DNA of 64,000 nt from CAIWTU01 sp963815135 (GTDB lineage: Bacteria > Desulfobacterota > Desulfuromonadia > Geobacterales > Geobacteraceae), in assembly GCA_963815135.1 (NCBI GenBank), contig CAWFFO010000009.1, forward strand, positions 62,001-126,000, given 5' to 3'. The notes below the pieces were generated by a model. The model searched no databases and was not told where the DNA came from. It worked only from the letters and a program-made list of their open reading frames with translations. Position 1 is the first letter of the stretch. Each line of letters begins with the position of its first letter. Shown one piece after another: positions 44,839-52,031 of the stretch. The position numbers and the translations under genes were made by a program.

Positions 44839-46094
44839 TTATTCGGGCAGTAATATAACACTTCTTTCCCGTACCCTGCCAGTAAAACCTTGATATCGAG
44901 GCCGGGTGCGAGATGTCGCGCGAAAGCGGCGGCTTTGTTACAGACCAGTGACATCAGGTCACGGTTTTCTCCCGACAATTCGAGGACTTCCCTTGCCGTA
45001 TTGGCTTGTGAAACTGGATGGGCGAGGAGTGAGGAGTGAGGTGTCTTTTCAAGCCAGCCCGCCAGTATCCGCAGATCCAGTTTCGATGACGAAACGTGGG
45101 TCTGTTCGTGACCGCAGGCGATTTTCAGCAGTTTGGCGAATTGTCCGGCAATGATGACACTCCCGGCACCTTTGCGCGCGCATGCGCGAATGGCGTACCC
45201 GGCGTGGTCGCCCATCATGATGAAGCATTCGGCCGGCAAGGGGGATAAAGCATTGTCCGTGGACGAAAGATAATTCTGTGCGACAAGCTCGCTTGTTCTG
45301 CCGGTGGACAAAACCAGAGTTTCGCAGCCGCATGCCAGGGCGACATCCATGCCCGCCTCGATTGTATCTGTCCACGCATCGGCTGAAATCGGCCTTACAA
45401 TTCCGGTGGTGCCGAGGATGGAAAGCCCGCCGATGATGCCGAGTCGCGCGTTCAGGGTTTTCTTCGCCAGTTCCTCGCCGTTGGGGATGCTGATGAGTAC
45501 GTGAGGGGTGAGGTGTGAAGAGTGAGGAGTGAAAACCTCGCAAACGGCCTCTTCGATCATCCGGTGCGGCACGGGATTTATGGCCCATTCGCCGACTTTT
45601 ACGGCCAGGCCCGGCTTGGTCACCCTGCCGATGCCGGTACCGCCTTCAATTATTATGTTGTGTTCACCCTCTCCCTCGCCCCCTCCCATCAAGGGAGGGG
45701 GAATAGAGTTAGGACGTCCTTCCGTCACGGAGGGAATGATGGAATCTGGCAGTTCTCCCTTCGAGGGAGTGAATGTTTGCGAAAAAGCTCCCTCTCCCCT
45801 CGTGGGAGAGGGCCGGGGAGAGGGGGATGATCCTGCCAGCGAGACCGTCGCATGAATCTCCGCGCCGTTGGTCACATCAGGGTCGTCTCCGGCATCCTTG
45901 ATGACAAAACAGGAAGCGGCGCTACTGGTTATCTCCTGGCCATTGAGGCTGAACCGGACCTTTTCCCCGCCGGGGAGAGTGATCTCTACCTCTTCCAGCC
46001 GTGCTCCCTCCCGAAGCATGAGGGCCGCTCCCTTTGCCGCCGCCGCGGCGCAGGCCCCGGTAGTATAGCCGCTTTTAAGCTTCTTTTTTATCAT
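44820..46094 (-). CDS. cbiD: Cobalt-precorrin-5B C1-methyltransferase with repeat-derived insertions
   Basis: CbiD methylates C1 in the anaerobic pathway. Family motifs are SGYTTGACAAAAAKGAALML at the N-terminus, IIIEGGTGIGRVTKPGLAV, WAINPVPHRMI, SIPNGEELAKKTLNARLGII and TTGIVRPISADAW. The 424-residue length exceeds the family's usual 360-380 because of three insertions: 55 residues (from DNA 45666-45830), TPHSSHLTPH (45501-45535) and TPHSSLLAH (45022-45042). The last residues before the stop derive from the MITE. ATG 46094 is preferred over TTG 46109. The 5' end overlaps cbiC. Confidence 0.94.
   Translation of the reverse strand: MIKKKLKSGYTTGACAAAAAKGAALMLREGARLEEVEITLPGGEKVRFSLNGQEITSSAASCFVIKDAGDDPDVTNGAEIHATVSLAGSSPSPRPSPTRGEGAFSQTFTPSKGELPDSIIPSVTEGRPNSIPPPLMGGGEGEGEHNIIIEGGTGIGRVTKPGLAVKVGEWAINPVPHRMIEEAVCEVFTPHSSHLTPHVLISIPNGEELAKKTLNARLGIIGGLSILGTTGIVRPISADAWTDTIEAGMDVALACGCETLVLSTGRTSELVAQNYLSSTDNALSPLPAECFIMMGDHAGYAIRACARKGAGSVIIAGQFAKLLKIACGHEQTHVSSSKLDLRILAGWLEKTPHSSLLAHPVSQANTAREVLELSGENRDLMSLVCNKAAAFARHLAPGLDIKVLLAGYGKEVLYYCPNKGLGIY
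45022..45042. repeat. Three GTGAGGA-type heptamers inside cbiD
   Basis: Units GCGAGGA, GTGAGGA, GTGAGGT are contiguous within the cbiD coding sequence and encode part of an extra TPHSSLLAH segment. Confidence 0.75.
45501..45535. repeat. Five GTGAGGN-type heptamers inside cbiD
   Basis: Units GTGAGGG, GTGAGGT, GTGAAGA, GTGAGGA, GTGAAAA are contiguous. On the coding strand they give TPHSSHLTPH, inserted just before the conserved SIPNGEEL motif. Confidence 0.82.
45666..45830. repeat. 165-bp multi-hairpin CCCTCTCCC element inserted in frame in cbiD
   Basis: Contains perfect hairpins CCCTCTCCC-CTCGT-GGGAGAGGG (45790-45812) and CCCCCTCCC-ATCAA-GGGAGGGGG (45679-45701), plus CTCCC-TTCGA-GGGAG between them. 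The length is 55 codons, and the segment is absent from the normal CbiD pattern, where SLAG would be followed directly by NIIIEGG. Confidence 0.82.
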
Positions 46095-46730
46095 CTTCTC
46101 CGGCTGCAAGCTGCAGCAGTGAGTTCATCACCGCCGCGGCTATGTTTGAACCTCCCTTTCGTCCGTGGTTGCTTATGAAGGGGATATCACGGACGGCTGC
46201 TTCCCGGATCAGCTGTTCCTTGCTTTCCTCCGCGCCGACGAATCCGACCGGCAGCCCTATGACCAGGTCGGGACGCAGACCCTCTTCCCGCGTCAGGCGC
46301 AGCAGCTCGAACAGGGCGGTAGGGGCATTGCCGATGACGAAGATGCCGATTCCCGGCACCGATGCGCACTTGCGCATGGCCATTATGGAGCGTGTCGTTC
46401 CCGCCTGTGCTGCGGTTTCGGCCACTTCGGGGTCGGCTACAAAGCAGGAAGCCGTGATTTGAAAGCGTGCCAGCAGCCGCTTGTTGATTCCGGCCAGGGC
46501 CATGTTGGTATCCGTAACCACGCCACGCCCGTTGCGGATGGCTTCAATGCCCAGCCTGACCGCATCGGGGGAGAAACGCATGCTGTTCGCGTATTCGAAA
46601 TCGGCGGTTGTGTGGATTACCCTGCGTACGACCGGCCATTCCCGCAGCGACCACGAATGCTCCCCGCCTCCATGTCGATGATACGGAAAGATTCCGCCTC
46701 GATCTCTTCGGGGCGCAGATGCACTGTCAT
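46075..46730 (-). CDS. cbiC: Cobalt-precorrin-8 methylmutase, one frameshift
   Basis: CbiC moves the C11 methyl to C12 to give cobyrinic acid. From the ATG at 46730 the frame gives VHLRPEEIEAESFRIIDMEAG, then breaks in the CCCC run at 46662-46665. A missing base restores SLREWPVVRRVIHTTADFEY, TNMALAGIN, GNAPTALFELL, LPVGFVGAEESKE and the C-terminal ISNHGRKGGSNIAAA (about 218 residues). Without repair the visible ORF begins further upstream with unrelated sequence. The start overlaps the cbiX stop (TGATG). Confidence 0.92.
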
Positions 46731-47113
46731 CAGCTCCATCCCTTCTCTGCAAAAGCTTCGCCGATCCGGTCGACAACCAGCTTGGCGAGCCTTTTGTGAA
46801 CTCCGAGATGGCTGCCCATTGCCATTTCCACGCCGGGGTGACGCAGTTTAGCCTCCTCCAGTTCCTTTGGAAGGTCTTCGAGTACATGGGCGCCCATGTA
46901 CAGGAAGTAGGGTGCCAGCAGGATCCGCTCCGCGCCCTGCTTCACGCAGGCGTCGATGCCTTCCTGGATATTGGGGGAATGGTTTTCCCGGAACGACACC
47001 TCGACGATTTCGAACCCGCCGAAATTTTTTACCATTGCCGCTATTTCATTTACTGCATTGTTCGCTTCGGCAATGCGGCTGCCGTGGGCCATCAGCAATA
47101 TTGCGGTTTTCAT
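46730..47113 (-). CDS. cbiX: Sirohydrochlorin cobaltochelatase, small type
   Basis: A 127-residue CbiXS-type chelatase that inserts Co2+ into sirohydrochlorin, the entry step of the cobalt-early pathway. It shows ILLMAHGSRIAEANNAV (the metal-binding His in MAHGSR), VEVSFRENHSPNIQEGID and the second active-site block LAPYFLYMGAHVLEDLP. It is single-domain, as in many Archaea and anaerobes. GGAGAATGT precedes ATG 47113. Located between cbiO and cbiC, directly after the cobalt transporter genes. Confidence 0.95.
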   Translation of the reverse strand: MKTAILLMAHGSRIAEANNAVNEIAAMVKNFGGFEIVEVSFRENHSPNIQEGIDACVKQGAERILLAPYFLYMGAHVLEDLPKELEEAKLRHPGVEMAMGSHLGVHKRLAKLVVDRIGEAFAEKGWS

Positions 47114-47123
47114 ACATTCTCCT

Positions 47124-47963
47124 TTAGTTTTTCATCTTTTCGACAATCTCCCGCCTCGCCTCGCCGATGGTGAGCGGCATGCGGTCGAACGGAAGCTTGT
47201 CCTCGTGTTTCAGCCTGTAGATCAGCTCGGCGATATGGGGCAGGCGGAGTTTGCACGTTCGCCATCTCCGCCGGGGCGGTGAACACCTCTTCGGGCGGCG
47301 CCTCCCCTGACGATCTTCCCCCTGCTCAGGATATGGAGACGGTGCAGGAAGAGGGGAACAAGATCGACGCTGTGGGTCGCCATGACGATGGTCACCGCCG
47401 TTTTCCCGGTTAAGCCTGGTGAGAAGCTCCATCATCCGGTATTCGCCCATGGGGTCAAGGCCTGCGGTCGGTTCGTCCAGGAGCAGGATTTCGTGCCCCA
47501 TGGCCAGCAGCCCGGCGATGCAGACCCGTTTCTTCTGGCCGAAGCTCAGATGGTGAATGGATTTGCCGGCATACTCCTCCATCTCCACATTGGCCAGCGC
47601 CCGTTCGACCCGTTCCGCTATTTCCTCTTCGGCAAAGCCCATGTTGCGCGGGCCGAATGCCACATCCTCGAACACCGAATGGGCGAAGAGCTGGTCGTCC
47701 GGGTTCTGGAAGACAAGTCCCATTCTGCGGTATATGTCGCGCGGCGGGAGCCCGCGGATGTCTTCACCGTCCAGGAGAACGATTCCCGCGTAATCCTTGA
47801 TCAGCCCGTCCATGATCTTCAGCAGCGTGGTCTTGCCGGAGCCGTTGGATCCGAGGATGCCGGTGAATTCACCCCTGGGCACCTCGAAGCGGATGTCCGA
47901 CAGAGCGACCGTGCCGTCCGGGTATTTGAAATTGTCCAATGAAACTGAAAGTCGTATTTTCAA
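47124..47963 (-). CDS. cbiO: Cobalt ECF transporter ATPase, three internal frameshifts
   Basis: The ATPase of the CbiMNQO transporter. Intact are Walker A (GSNGSGKTTLLK), the Q-loop VFQNPDDQLFAHSVFEDVAF, signature LSFGQKKRVCIAG and Walker B LLLDEPTAGLDP. After RLNREN the translation turns Arg/Pro-rich until LRLPHIAELIYRLK. Removing one base near 47397, 47297 and 47251 restores TIVMATHSVDLVPLFLHRLH and ILSRGKIVRGG with the H-loop His, giving 278 residues. The three insertions cancel, so the ORF looks complete although its middle is scrambled. TTG 47963 appears to be the start. Confidence 0.92.
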   Translation of the reverse strand: MKIRLSVSLDNFKYPDGTVALSDIRFEVPRGEFTGILGSNGSGKTTLLKIMDGLIKDYAGIVLLDGEDIRGLPPRDIYRRMGLVFQNPDDQLFAHSVFEDVAFGPRNMGFAEEEIAERVERALANVEMEEYAGKSIHHLSFGQKKRVCIAGLLAMGHEILLLDEPTAGLDPMGEYRMMELLTRLNRENGGDHRHGDPQRRSCSPLPAPSPYPEQGEDRQGRRRPKRCSPPRRRWRTCKLRLPHIAELIYRLKHEDKLPFDRMPLTIGEARREIVEKMKN

Positions 47964-47990
47964 AACAGAACCTTTTAATGATTTTGATTC

Positions 47991-48746
47991 TTAAATGACA
48001 ATTCGCATGATCACCATTGCGGAAAAAAAGAGAAATGAATAGGCCAGGTCTGTCCTTTTGAACGGCTTATGCTTCAGCGTCGGCATGTTCCCGTCGTAAC
48101 CGCGCTGCACCATGGCAGTGGTGACGTTGCGGCTGTTGTCGAAGGCCTTGATGATCAATGACCCGGTGAGGGTGCCGAAGGAGCGGAGCCCCTGTCTGTA
48201 CCCGGTGTATCCGAGCCGGTTTTTCTGGGCGTCGTAAATCGTTCTGGCGTCATCGGAGAGGAGAAACAGGTAACGCCAGGCAAAAAGGGCGATTTCGATG
48301 AAGGTCCCCGGTACCCTCATCCAGGCGAATGCCGCCATCAGTTCGGTGAAGGGGGTAACGAAACCGAGGGCCGTTACGACCGCGACCGCTCCGGTGATCC
48401 GGCTGGCGATCAACAGCCCCTCCCGGAGTCCCTCACGATAACCGGTGATGTCAAATCCGAAAACGCTGAAGGTGAACAGTTGCGAATGGCCGGAAAACAG
48501 GATCTTCAGCAGGACGACCATTACAATTATGAAGCCGGGCTCGGCGAAGCGAAGAGCAAGGGACCTGGGACGAATGCCGATGAAAAGGCAGAGTGCGATG
48601 CAGAGGAAGGCCGTTGCCAGCGGAAAGGCGCTTCCCCCGGCGCTGATCACCATCACCAGCAGCGCCAGGGCGCCGAGGAGCTTGATGCGCGGGTCGACGC
48701 GCGACAGGAAATGACCGCACTCTTTTTGTTGAATGAAATGATGCAT
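47991..48746 (-). CDS. cbiQ: Cobalt ECF transporter transmembrane subunit
   Basis: A 251-residue T-component with about five TM helices. The N-terminus has the family pattern (HFLSRVDPRIKLLGALALLV). The cytoplasmic coupling helices include AQKNRLGYTGYRQGLRSFG and the VTTAMVQRGYDG motif that contacts the ATPase. It lies between the HExxH membrane protein gene (4 bp upstream) and cbiO. Confidence 0.95.
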   Translation of the reverse strand: MHHFIQQKECGHFLSRVDPRIKLLGALALLVMVISAGGSAFPLATAFLCIALCLFIGIRPRSLALRFAEPGFIIVMVVLLKILFSGHSQLFTFSVFGFDITGYREGLREGLLIASRITGAVAVVTALGFVTPFTELMAAFAWMRVPGTFIEIALFAWRYLFLLSDDARTIYDAQKNRLGYTGYRQGLRSFGTLTGSLIIKAFDNSRNVTTAMVQRGYDGNMPTLKHKPFKRTDLAYSFLFFSAMVIMRIVI

Positions 48747-48749
48747 GCT

Positions 48750-49496
48750 CTAAACTGAACCCTTTAACTGTCTGCGGAGGATGTAGCCGCCCCAGATGAA
48801 TGAAAGTACCATGAAAATTATGCCGATGCCGAAGGATATCCGGGCGATCAGATGGTCATATTGCATCCAGCCGAGACTGGTGAGAATGACCTCCCAGTCG
48901 TGGTAGCCCTTGACCTCGCTGCCGGTTACCCCTCCGAGAAGCATCAGCTGACCGGCCCGGGCGTCATTCATATACGGGGCGATGTCCATGAAACTCTCTC
49001 CGAGCCACCAGAGTCCCACCGTAGCACCGAATTGATTTCCCTTGAGCAGGAAAGAACAAAGAACGATGAAGGGCACCAGCCATTGGCCGAGAGTCCCGCC
49101 GAGAACATGAAGAAATTGGCCGAAGGGGGAGAAGAATACATGCCCCGCCTCATGAAAGGGGAGGTTGACGAGGTGCATGAAGGACTCTCCCACATAATTG
49201 GACTGGATAGTGCCCGTCATAAGTCGAAATCCCCATATGACCATAACCAGCCAGACAATGATTCTTCCGATGACTGCAAGGCGGTTTTCATCGGGTGGAA
49301 CTTCGATCATGAGTTTCCCGGCCCGAAGGAAAAGATTCTCAGCCCGTCCGACGGTTTTTACCGCGCGATTTTCATCGTGTGAAGAAATGAGCGGCGGGCG
49401 TTCACCGGCGGCATGTAACCTGGAGAAAATAACCCCGCAGCGTGCGCACTCGATGTTGCCGTCCGGCTGCTCAAAGCCGCATTTCGGACAGATCAT
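48750..49496 (-). CDS. Zinc-ribbon membrane protein with HEAGH motif, in the cobalt transporter operon
   Basis: A 248-residue protein. Residues 1-25 form a zinc ribbon with Cys3, Cys6, Cys17 and Cys20. Four or five TM helices follow (about 76-97, 128-150, 155-172, 183-195, 218-240). His115-Glu-Ala-Gly-His119 lies just at the start of a membrane segment, as in site-2-type (M50) metalloproteases, with LPF before it and further His, Asp and Asn residues downstream that could be ligands. The gene is embedded between the cbiN-like gene and cbiQ, so a role in cobalt handling or transporter assembly is a reasonable guess. Activity is unproven and the family name is unknown to me. Confidence 0.85.
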   Translation of the reverse strand: MICPKCGFEQPDGNIECARCGVIFSRLHAAGERPPLISSHDENRAVKTVGRAENLFLRAGKLMIEVPPDENRLAVIGRIIVWLVMVIWGFRLMTGTIQSNYVGESFMHLVNLPFHEAGHVFFSPFGQFLHVLGGTLGQWLVPFIVLCSFLLKGNQFGATVGLWWLGESFMDIAPYMNDARAGQLMLLGGVTGSEVKGYHDWEVILTSLGWMQYDHLIARISFGIGIIFMVLSFIWGGYILRRQLKGSV

Positions 49497-49511
49497 TCAA
49501 TATCCTCTTCT

Positions 49512-49841
49512 TCAGGGAAGGGTTTTTTTACCTTTCCCTTCCAGCAGCATTCTCCAGTAATAACCCGCTGCAAAGCCGCCCAAGGCTCCGGCCGCGAGAA
49601 ATGCGAACAGGAGCAGATCTCCCTGGTCCGTATTGATCAGGGGGGCTCTGGCATGCCTGCCGTGTTCCGCGGCAATCTTTTCCACCACGGATTCGTCCAC
49701 TCCGGGCCATTTGTCGGCGCTGAACGCCGGGCAAGGGGTAAAAGTCAAATGGCAAAAGGTAAAAACCGGGAATAAAATAAACAGATATTTGCCTTTCCTT
49801 GTGCCCTTTTCCTTGTGCCCTTTGCCCGTCTTGATTTCCAT
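49512..49841 (-). CDS. CbiN-like small accessory subunit of the cobalt transporter
   Basis: A 109-residue protein with an N-terminal hydrophobic signal/TM segment (about 19-41), a short periplasmic loop (WPGVDESVVEKIAAEHGR) and a C-terminal TM helix (LLLFAFLAAGALGGFAAGYYW). The two-TM topology and its position directly after cbiM are those of CbiN, although the sequence is not close to enterobacterial CbiN. Residues 5-18 (Lys/Gly-rich) derive from a heptamer repeat. Its ATG overlaps the cbiM stop (TAATG). Confidence 0.75.
   Translation of the reverse strand: MEIKTGKGHKEKGTRKGKYLFILFPVFTFCHLTFTPCPAFSADKWPGVDESVVEKIAAEHGRHARAPLINTDQGDLLLFAFLAAGALGGFAAGYYWRMLLEGKGKKTLP
49789..49830. repeat. Heptamer array in the cbiN-like gene
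   Basis: Units TTGCCTT, TCCTTGT, GCCCTTT, TCCTTGT, GCCCTTT, GCCCGTC are contiguous and encode the basic N-terminus of the small protein. Confidence 0.72.
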
Positions 49842-50671
49842 TATCCTTCCGCCTCCATTTTGATTACTCCCATTCTGGCGAGCAGTTCCGGTCTTTTCCT
49901 GTACAGCAGTACGACCATCCCGGCGGTCATCGCGCCTTCGAGGATGCCGAGCGGCAGCTGGGTCGGGATGAAGGCAATAAGTATTTTCTCCATCAGCGGG
50001 AAAAACGGATCATGTCCCCTGATTCCGGAAGCCAGTTCAACCGATGTGGCCAGGTAGGTTGCCCAGTCGGCGAGAAGTCCGGCAAAAAAACCGGCTATCG
50101 CCAGTGGCGCGCCGACCATGCGCAGACCCCTGAATACCAGGAAGCCGGTGAAGGAGCCGGCAACTCCCATGGATACGATGTTCGCTCCCCAGGTTGAAAG
50201 CCCCCCATGGGCGAGGAACAATGCCTGCAGCAGGAGGGCGACAGCCGCAATCACCGTGCTGACGAACGGTCCCAGCAGTATTGCCGCCATTCCGGTTCCG
50301 CACGGATGGGAACATGTCCCGGCGGTGGGCACCGGCACCGGCATGCAGGAGATGATGAAGACAACCGCCGCCATCAGGCCGGCCAGGGGCTTGAAGGAAA
50401 GGTCCTCCCGCGCCAGGGTGTTGACCCGCTTAATGCCGATCGCCACGAAGGGCAGGGCAACGGCGAACCACAATGCGGCCCAGGGCAGCGGCAGGATCCC
50501 TTCCGATATATGCATGGCGTAGGCGGGAGTGGCCAAAAAAAACATCAAGACGCCAAAGAGGCACGGAGATACAGAGAAATTCTTCGGAGATTTCGCTACT
50601 GACAATTCATAAATTTGCACTAGCGGGTTTGCTTCAATTTTGCTCAATTGTTTGTCTATCATCTTGGTCAT
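49841..50671 (-). CDS. cbiM: Cobalt ECF transporter substrate-binding subunit with signal peptide
   Basis: CbiM binds cobalt through its mature N-terminus. The mature protein starts at MHISEGILPLPWAALWFAV (ATG 50515) right after an ATPAYA cleavage site, and GTCSHPCGTGMAAILLGPF supplies the conserved membrane motif. The signal region and its long N-terminal extension come from a CACGGAG-type repeat. ATG 50671, with GGAGGAAAG upstream, is the best-supported start, but 50545 or 50515 are possible. The frame runs on to 50851 without support. It follows the ThiC-like gene by about 50 bp. Confidence 0.9.
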   Translation of the reverse strand: MTKMIDKQLSKIEANPLVQIYELSVAKSPKNFSVSPCLFGVLMFFLATPAYAMHISEGILPLPWAALWFAVALPFVAIGIKRVNTLAREDLSFKPLAGLMAAVVFIISCMPVPVPTAGTCSHPCGTGMAAILLGPFVSTVIAAVALLLQALFLAHGGLSTWGANIVSMGVAGSFTGFLVFRGLRMVGAPLAIAGFFAGLLADWATYLATSVELASGIRGHDPFFPLMEKILIAFIPTQLPLGILEGAMTAGMVVLLYRKRPELLARMGVIKMEAEG

Positions 50672-50716
50672 TTGCTTTTTTTCTTTCCTCCGAGTCTCTG
50701 TGACTCCGTGGTAGAT
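50530..50716. repeat. CACGGAG-type palindromic-ended repeat upstream of and within cbiM
   Basis: On the minus strand it opens with TACCACGGAGTCACAGAGAC and closes with TTCTCTGTATCTCCGTGCCT, so the ends are imperfect inverted repeats. It covers the cbiM ribosome binding site, the start codon and most of the signal extension. Related words occur at 755-898. Confidence 0.68.
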
Positions 50717-50723
50717 TACAGAA

Positions 50724-52031
50724 CTAAATTTTATCCCCGCGCAGATATCCGCCAAACAGCTTGCCCGCACCGCGCGAGGCGCAGAAATCGCCGCACATGG
50801 TGCAGGTCTGCTCGTCCTCCGGCATGCGGCATGCGCGAATGGCCCGTGCATCTTCCGGGTAGAGGGCCAGGCCGAACTGCTTTTCCCAGTCGAGGTCGCG
50901 GCGCGCCTTGCTCATTTCCATGTCCCGATGCCGGGCTTTCTCGGGGTACTTGTTCATGTCGCCGATATAGGCGGCGATCTTCGCCGCTTTCACTCCCTGG
51001 CGGACGTCCTCTTCCGAGGGAAGGGCCAGGTGCTCGGCGGGGGTGATGTAGCAGATCAGGTCCGCCCCGTAGCGGGACGACTGGGCGGCGCCGATGGCGG
51101 CGGTGATGTGGTCGAAACCGGGCGCCACGTCGGTCGGTATCGGACCAAGCATGTAGTAGGGGGCTCCGCCGCTCATCCTCTTCTGCAACTGGATGTTCCC
51201 TTCGATTTCGTCCAGCGGAACGTGGCCCGGTCCCTCCACCAGCATCTGGCATCCCATGTCCCGTCCTATCTCGGACAGTTCGCAGTTGAATATCAGTTCC
51301 TGGATCTGGGCCCGATCGGAGGAGTCGTGTATGGCCCCGGCGCGCAGACCGTTGCCCAATGACAAAACCGTATCATACTTTTTCAGGATATCCACAACCC
51401 TGTCGAACCTCTCGTAAAGGGGATTCTCACGGTTGTTGGCGAGCATCCAGGCAACCATACCGACGCCCCCCTTGCTGACCAGCCCGCCGTAGCGGTATCC
51501 CTGGCGCTGCAGCCGCTCGATGGTGGCGCGGTTGATGCCGCAGTGTACGGCCATGAAGGCCATGCCGTCGGCGCACTGCTTTTCGATAAGATCGAAGAGC
51601 ATTTCCTCGTCGAGCCTGTTCGGATCGCCGTATTTTCTTCCCGCCTCGCAGAATGCCTGGTAAAGGGGAACGTTGCCCACCGGCAGGGAAACCGCGGCGA
51701 TCACCTCGCGCCGCACCCGGTCCAGGTCGCCTCCCACGGAAAGCTCCATCAGCGTGTCCGCGCCGGCCTCTTCGGCCGCCTTCGCTTTCCGCACTTCCGC
51801 CCCGTAATCGACGATGTCCGATGAGGTGCCGATGGAGGCGTTTACCTTTGTCCTCAGACCCTTGCCGATGCCGATCGCTTTCGGCTTGCGGTTGTGGTTC
51901 CAGGGGATCACTATCTTGCCTTCCGCTACCATCTGCCGGATGAATTCCGGAGAGAGCTTTTCATCGCGGGCGACGGTCTGCATCTGTTCGGTCAGTACGC
52001 CCTCGCGGGCCAGCTCAATTTGTGTTTTCAC
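50724..52031 (-). CDS. bzaF: ThiC paralogue, probable hydroxybenzimidazole synthase
   Basis: A 435-residue radical SAM enzyme of the ThiC family, with its C-terminal cluster motif CTMCGDFC (CX2CX4C). Body motifs are YGAEVRKAKAAEEAGADTLM, VHCGINRATIERL, NGLRAGAIHDSSD and VEGPGHVPLDEIE. ThiC makes the thiamine pyrimidine from aminoimidazole ribotide. The BzaF paralogue uses the same substrate to make 5-hydroxybenzimidazole, the lower ligand of cobamides in Geobacter. Its place inside the riboswitch-controlled cobamide operon, between cbiA and cbiM, favours BzaF. The GTG start shares a base with the cbiA stop (TAGTG). Confidence 0.86.
   Translation of the reverse strand: MKTQIELAREGVLTEQMQTVARDEKLSPEFIRQMVAEGKIVIPWNHNRKPKAIGIGKGLRTKVNASIGTSSDIVDYGAEVRKAKAAEEAGADTLMELSVGGDLDRVRREVIAAVSLPVGNVPLYQAFCEAGRKYGDPNRLDEEMLFDLIEKQCADGMAFMAVHCGINRATIERLQRQGYRYGGLVSKGGVGMVAWMLANNRENPLYERFDRVVDILKKYDTVLSLGNGLRAGAIHDSSDRAQIQELIFNCELSEIGRDMGCQMLVEGPGHVPLDEIEGNIQLQKRMSGGAPYYMLGPIPTDVAPGFDHITAAIGAAQSSRYGADLICYITPAEHLALPSEEDVRQGVKAAKIAAYIGDMNKYPEKARHRDMEMSKARRDLDWEKQFGLALYPEDARAIRACRMPEDEQTCTMCGDFCASRGAGKLFGGYLRGDKI

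Noticed and set aside
39122..45535. Heptamer arrays considered as CRISPR
   Set aside because: Units are 7 bp, contiguous and without spacers.
50672..50851. 60-codon N-terminal extension of cbiM
   Set aside because: It overlaps the bzaF 3' end in another frame and has no support as protein.
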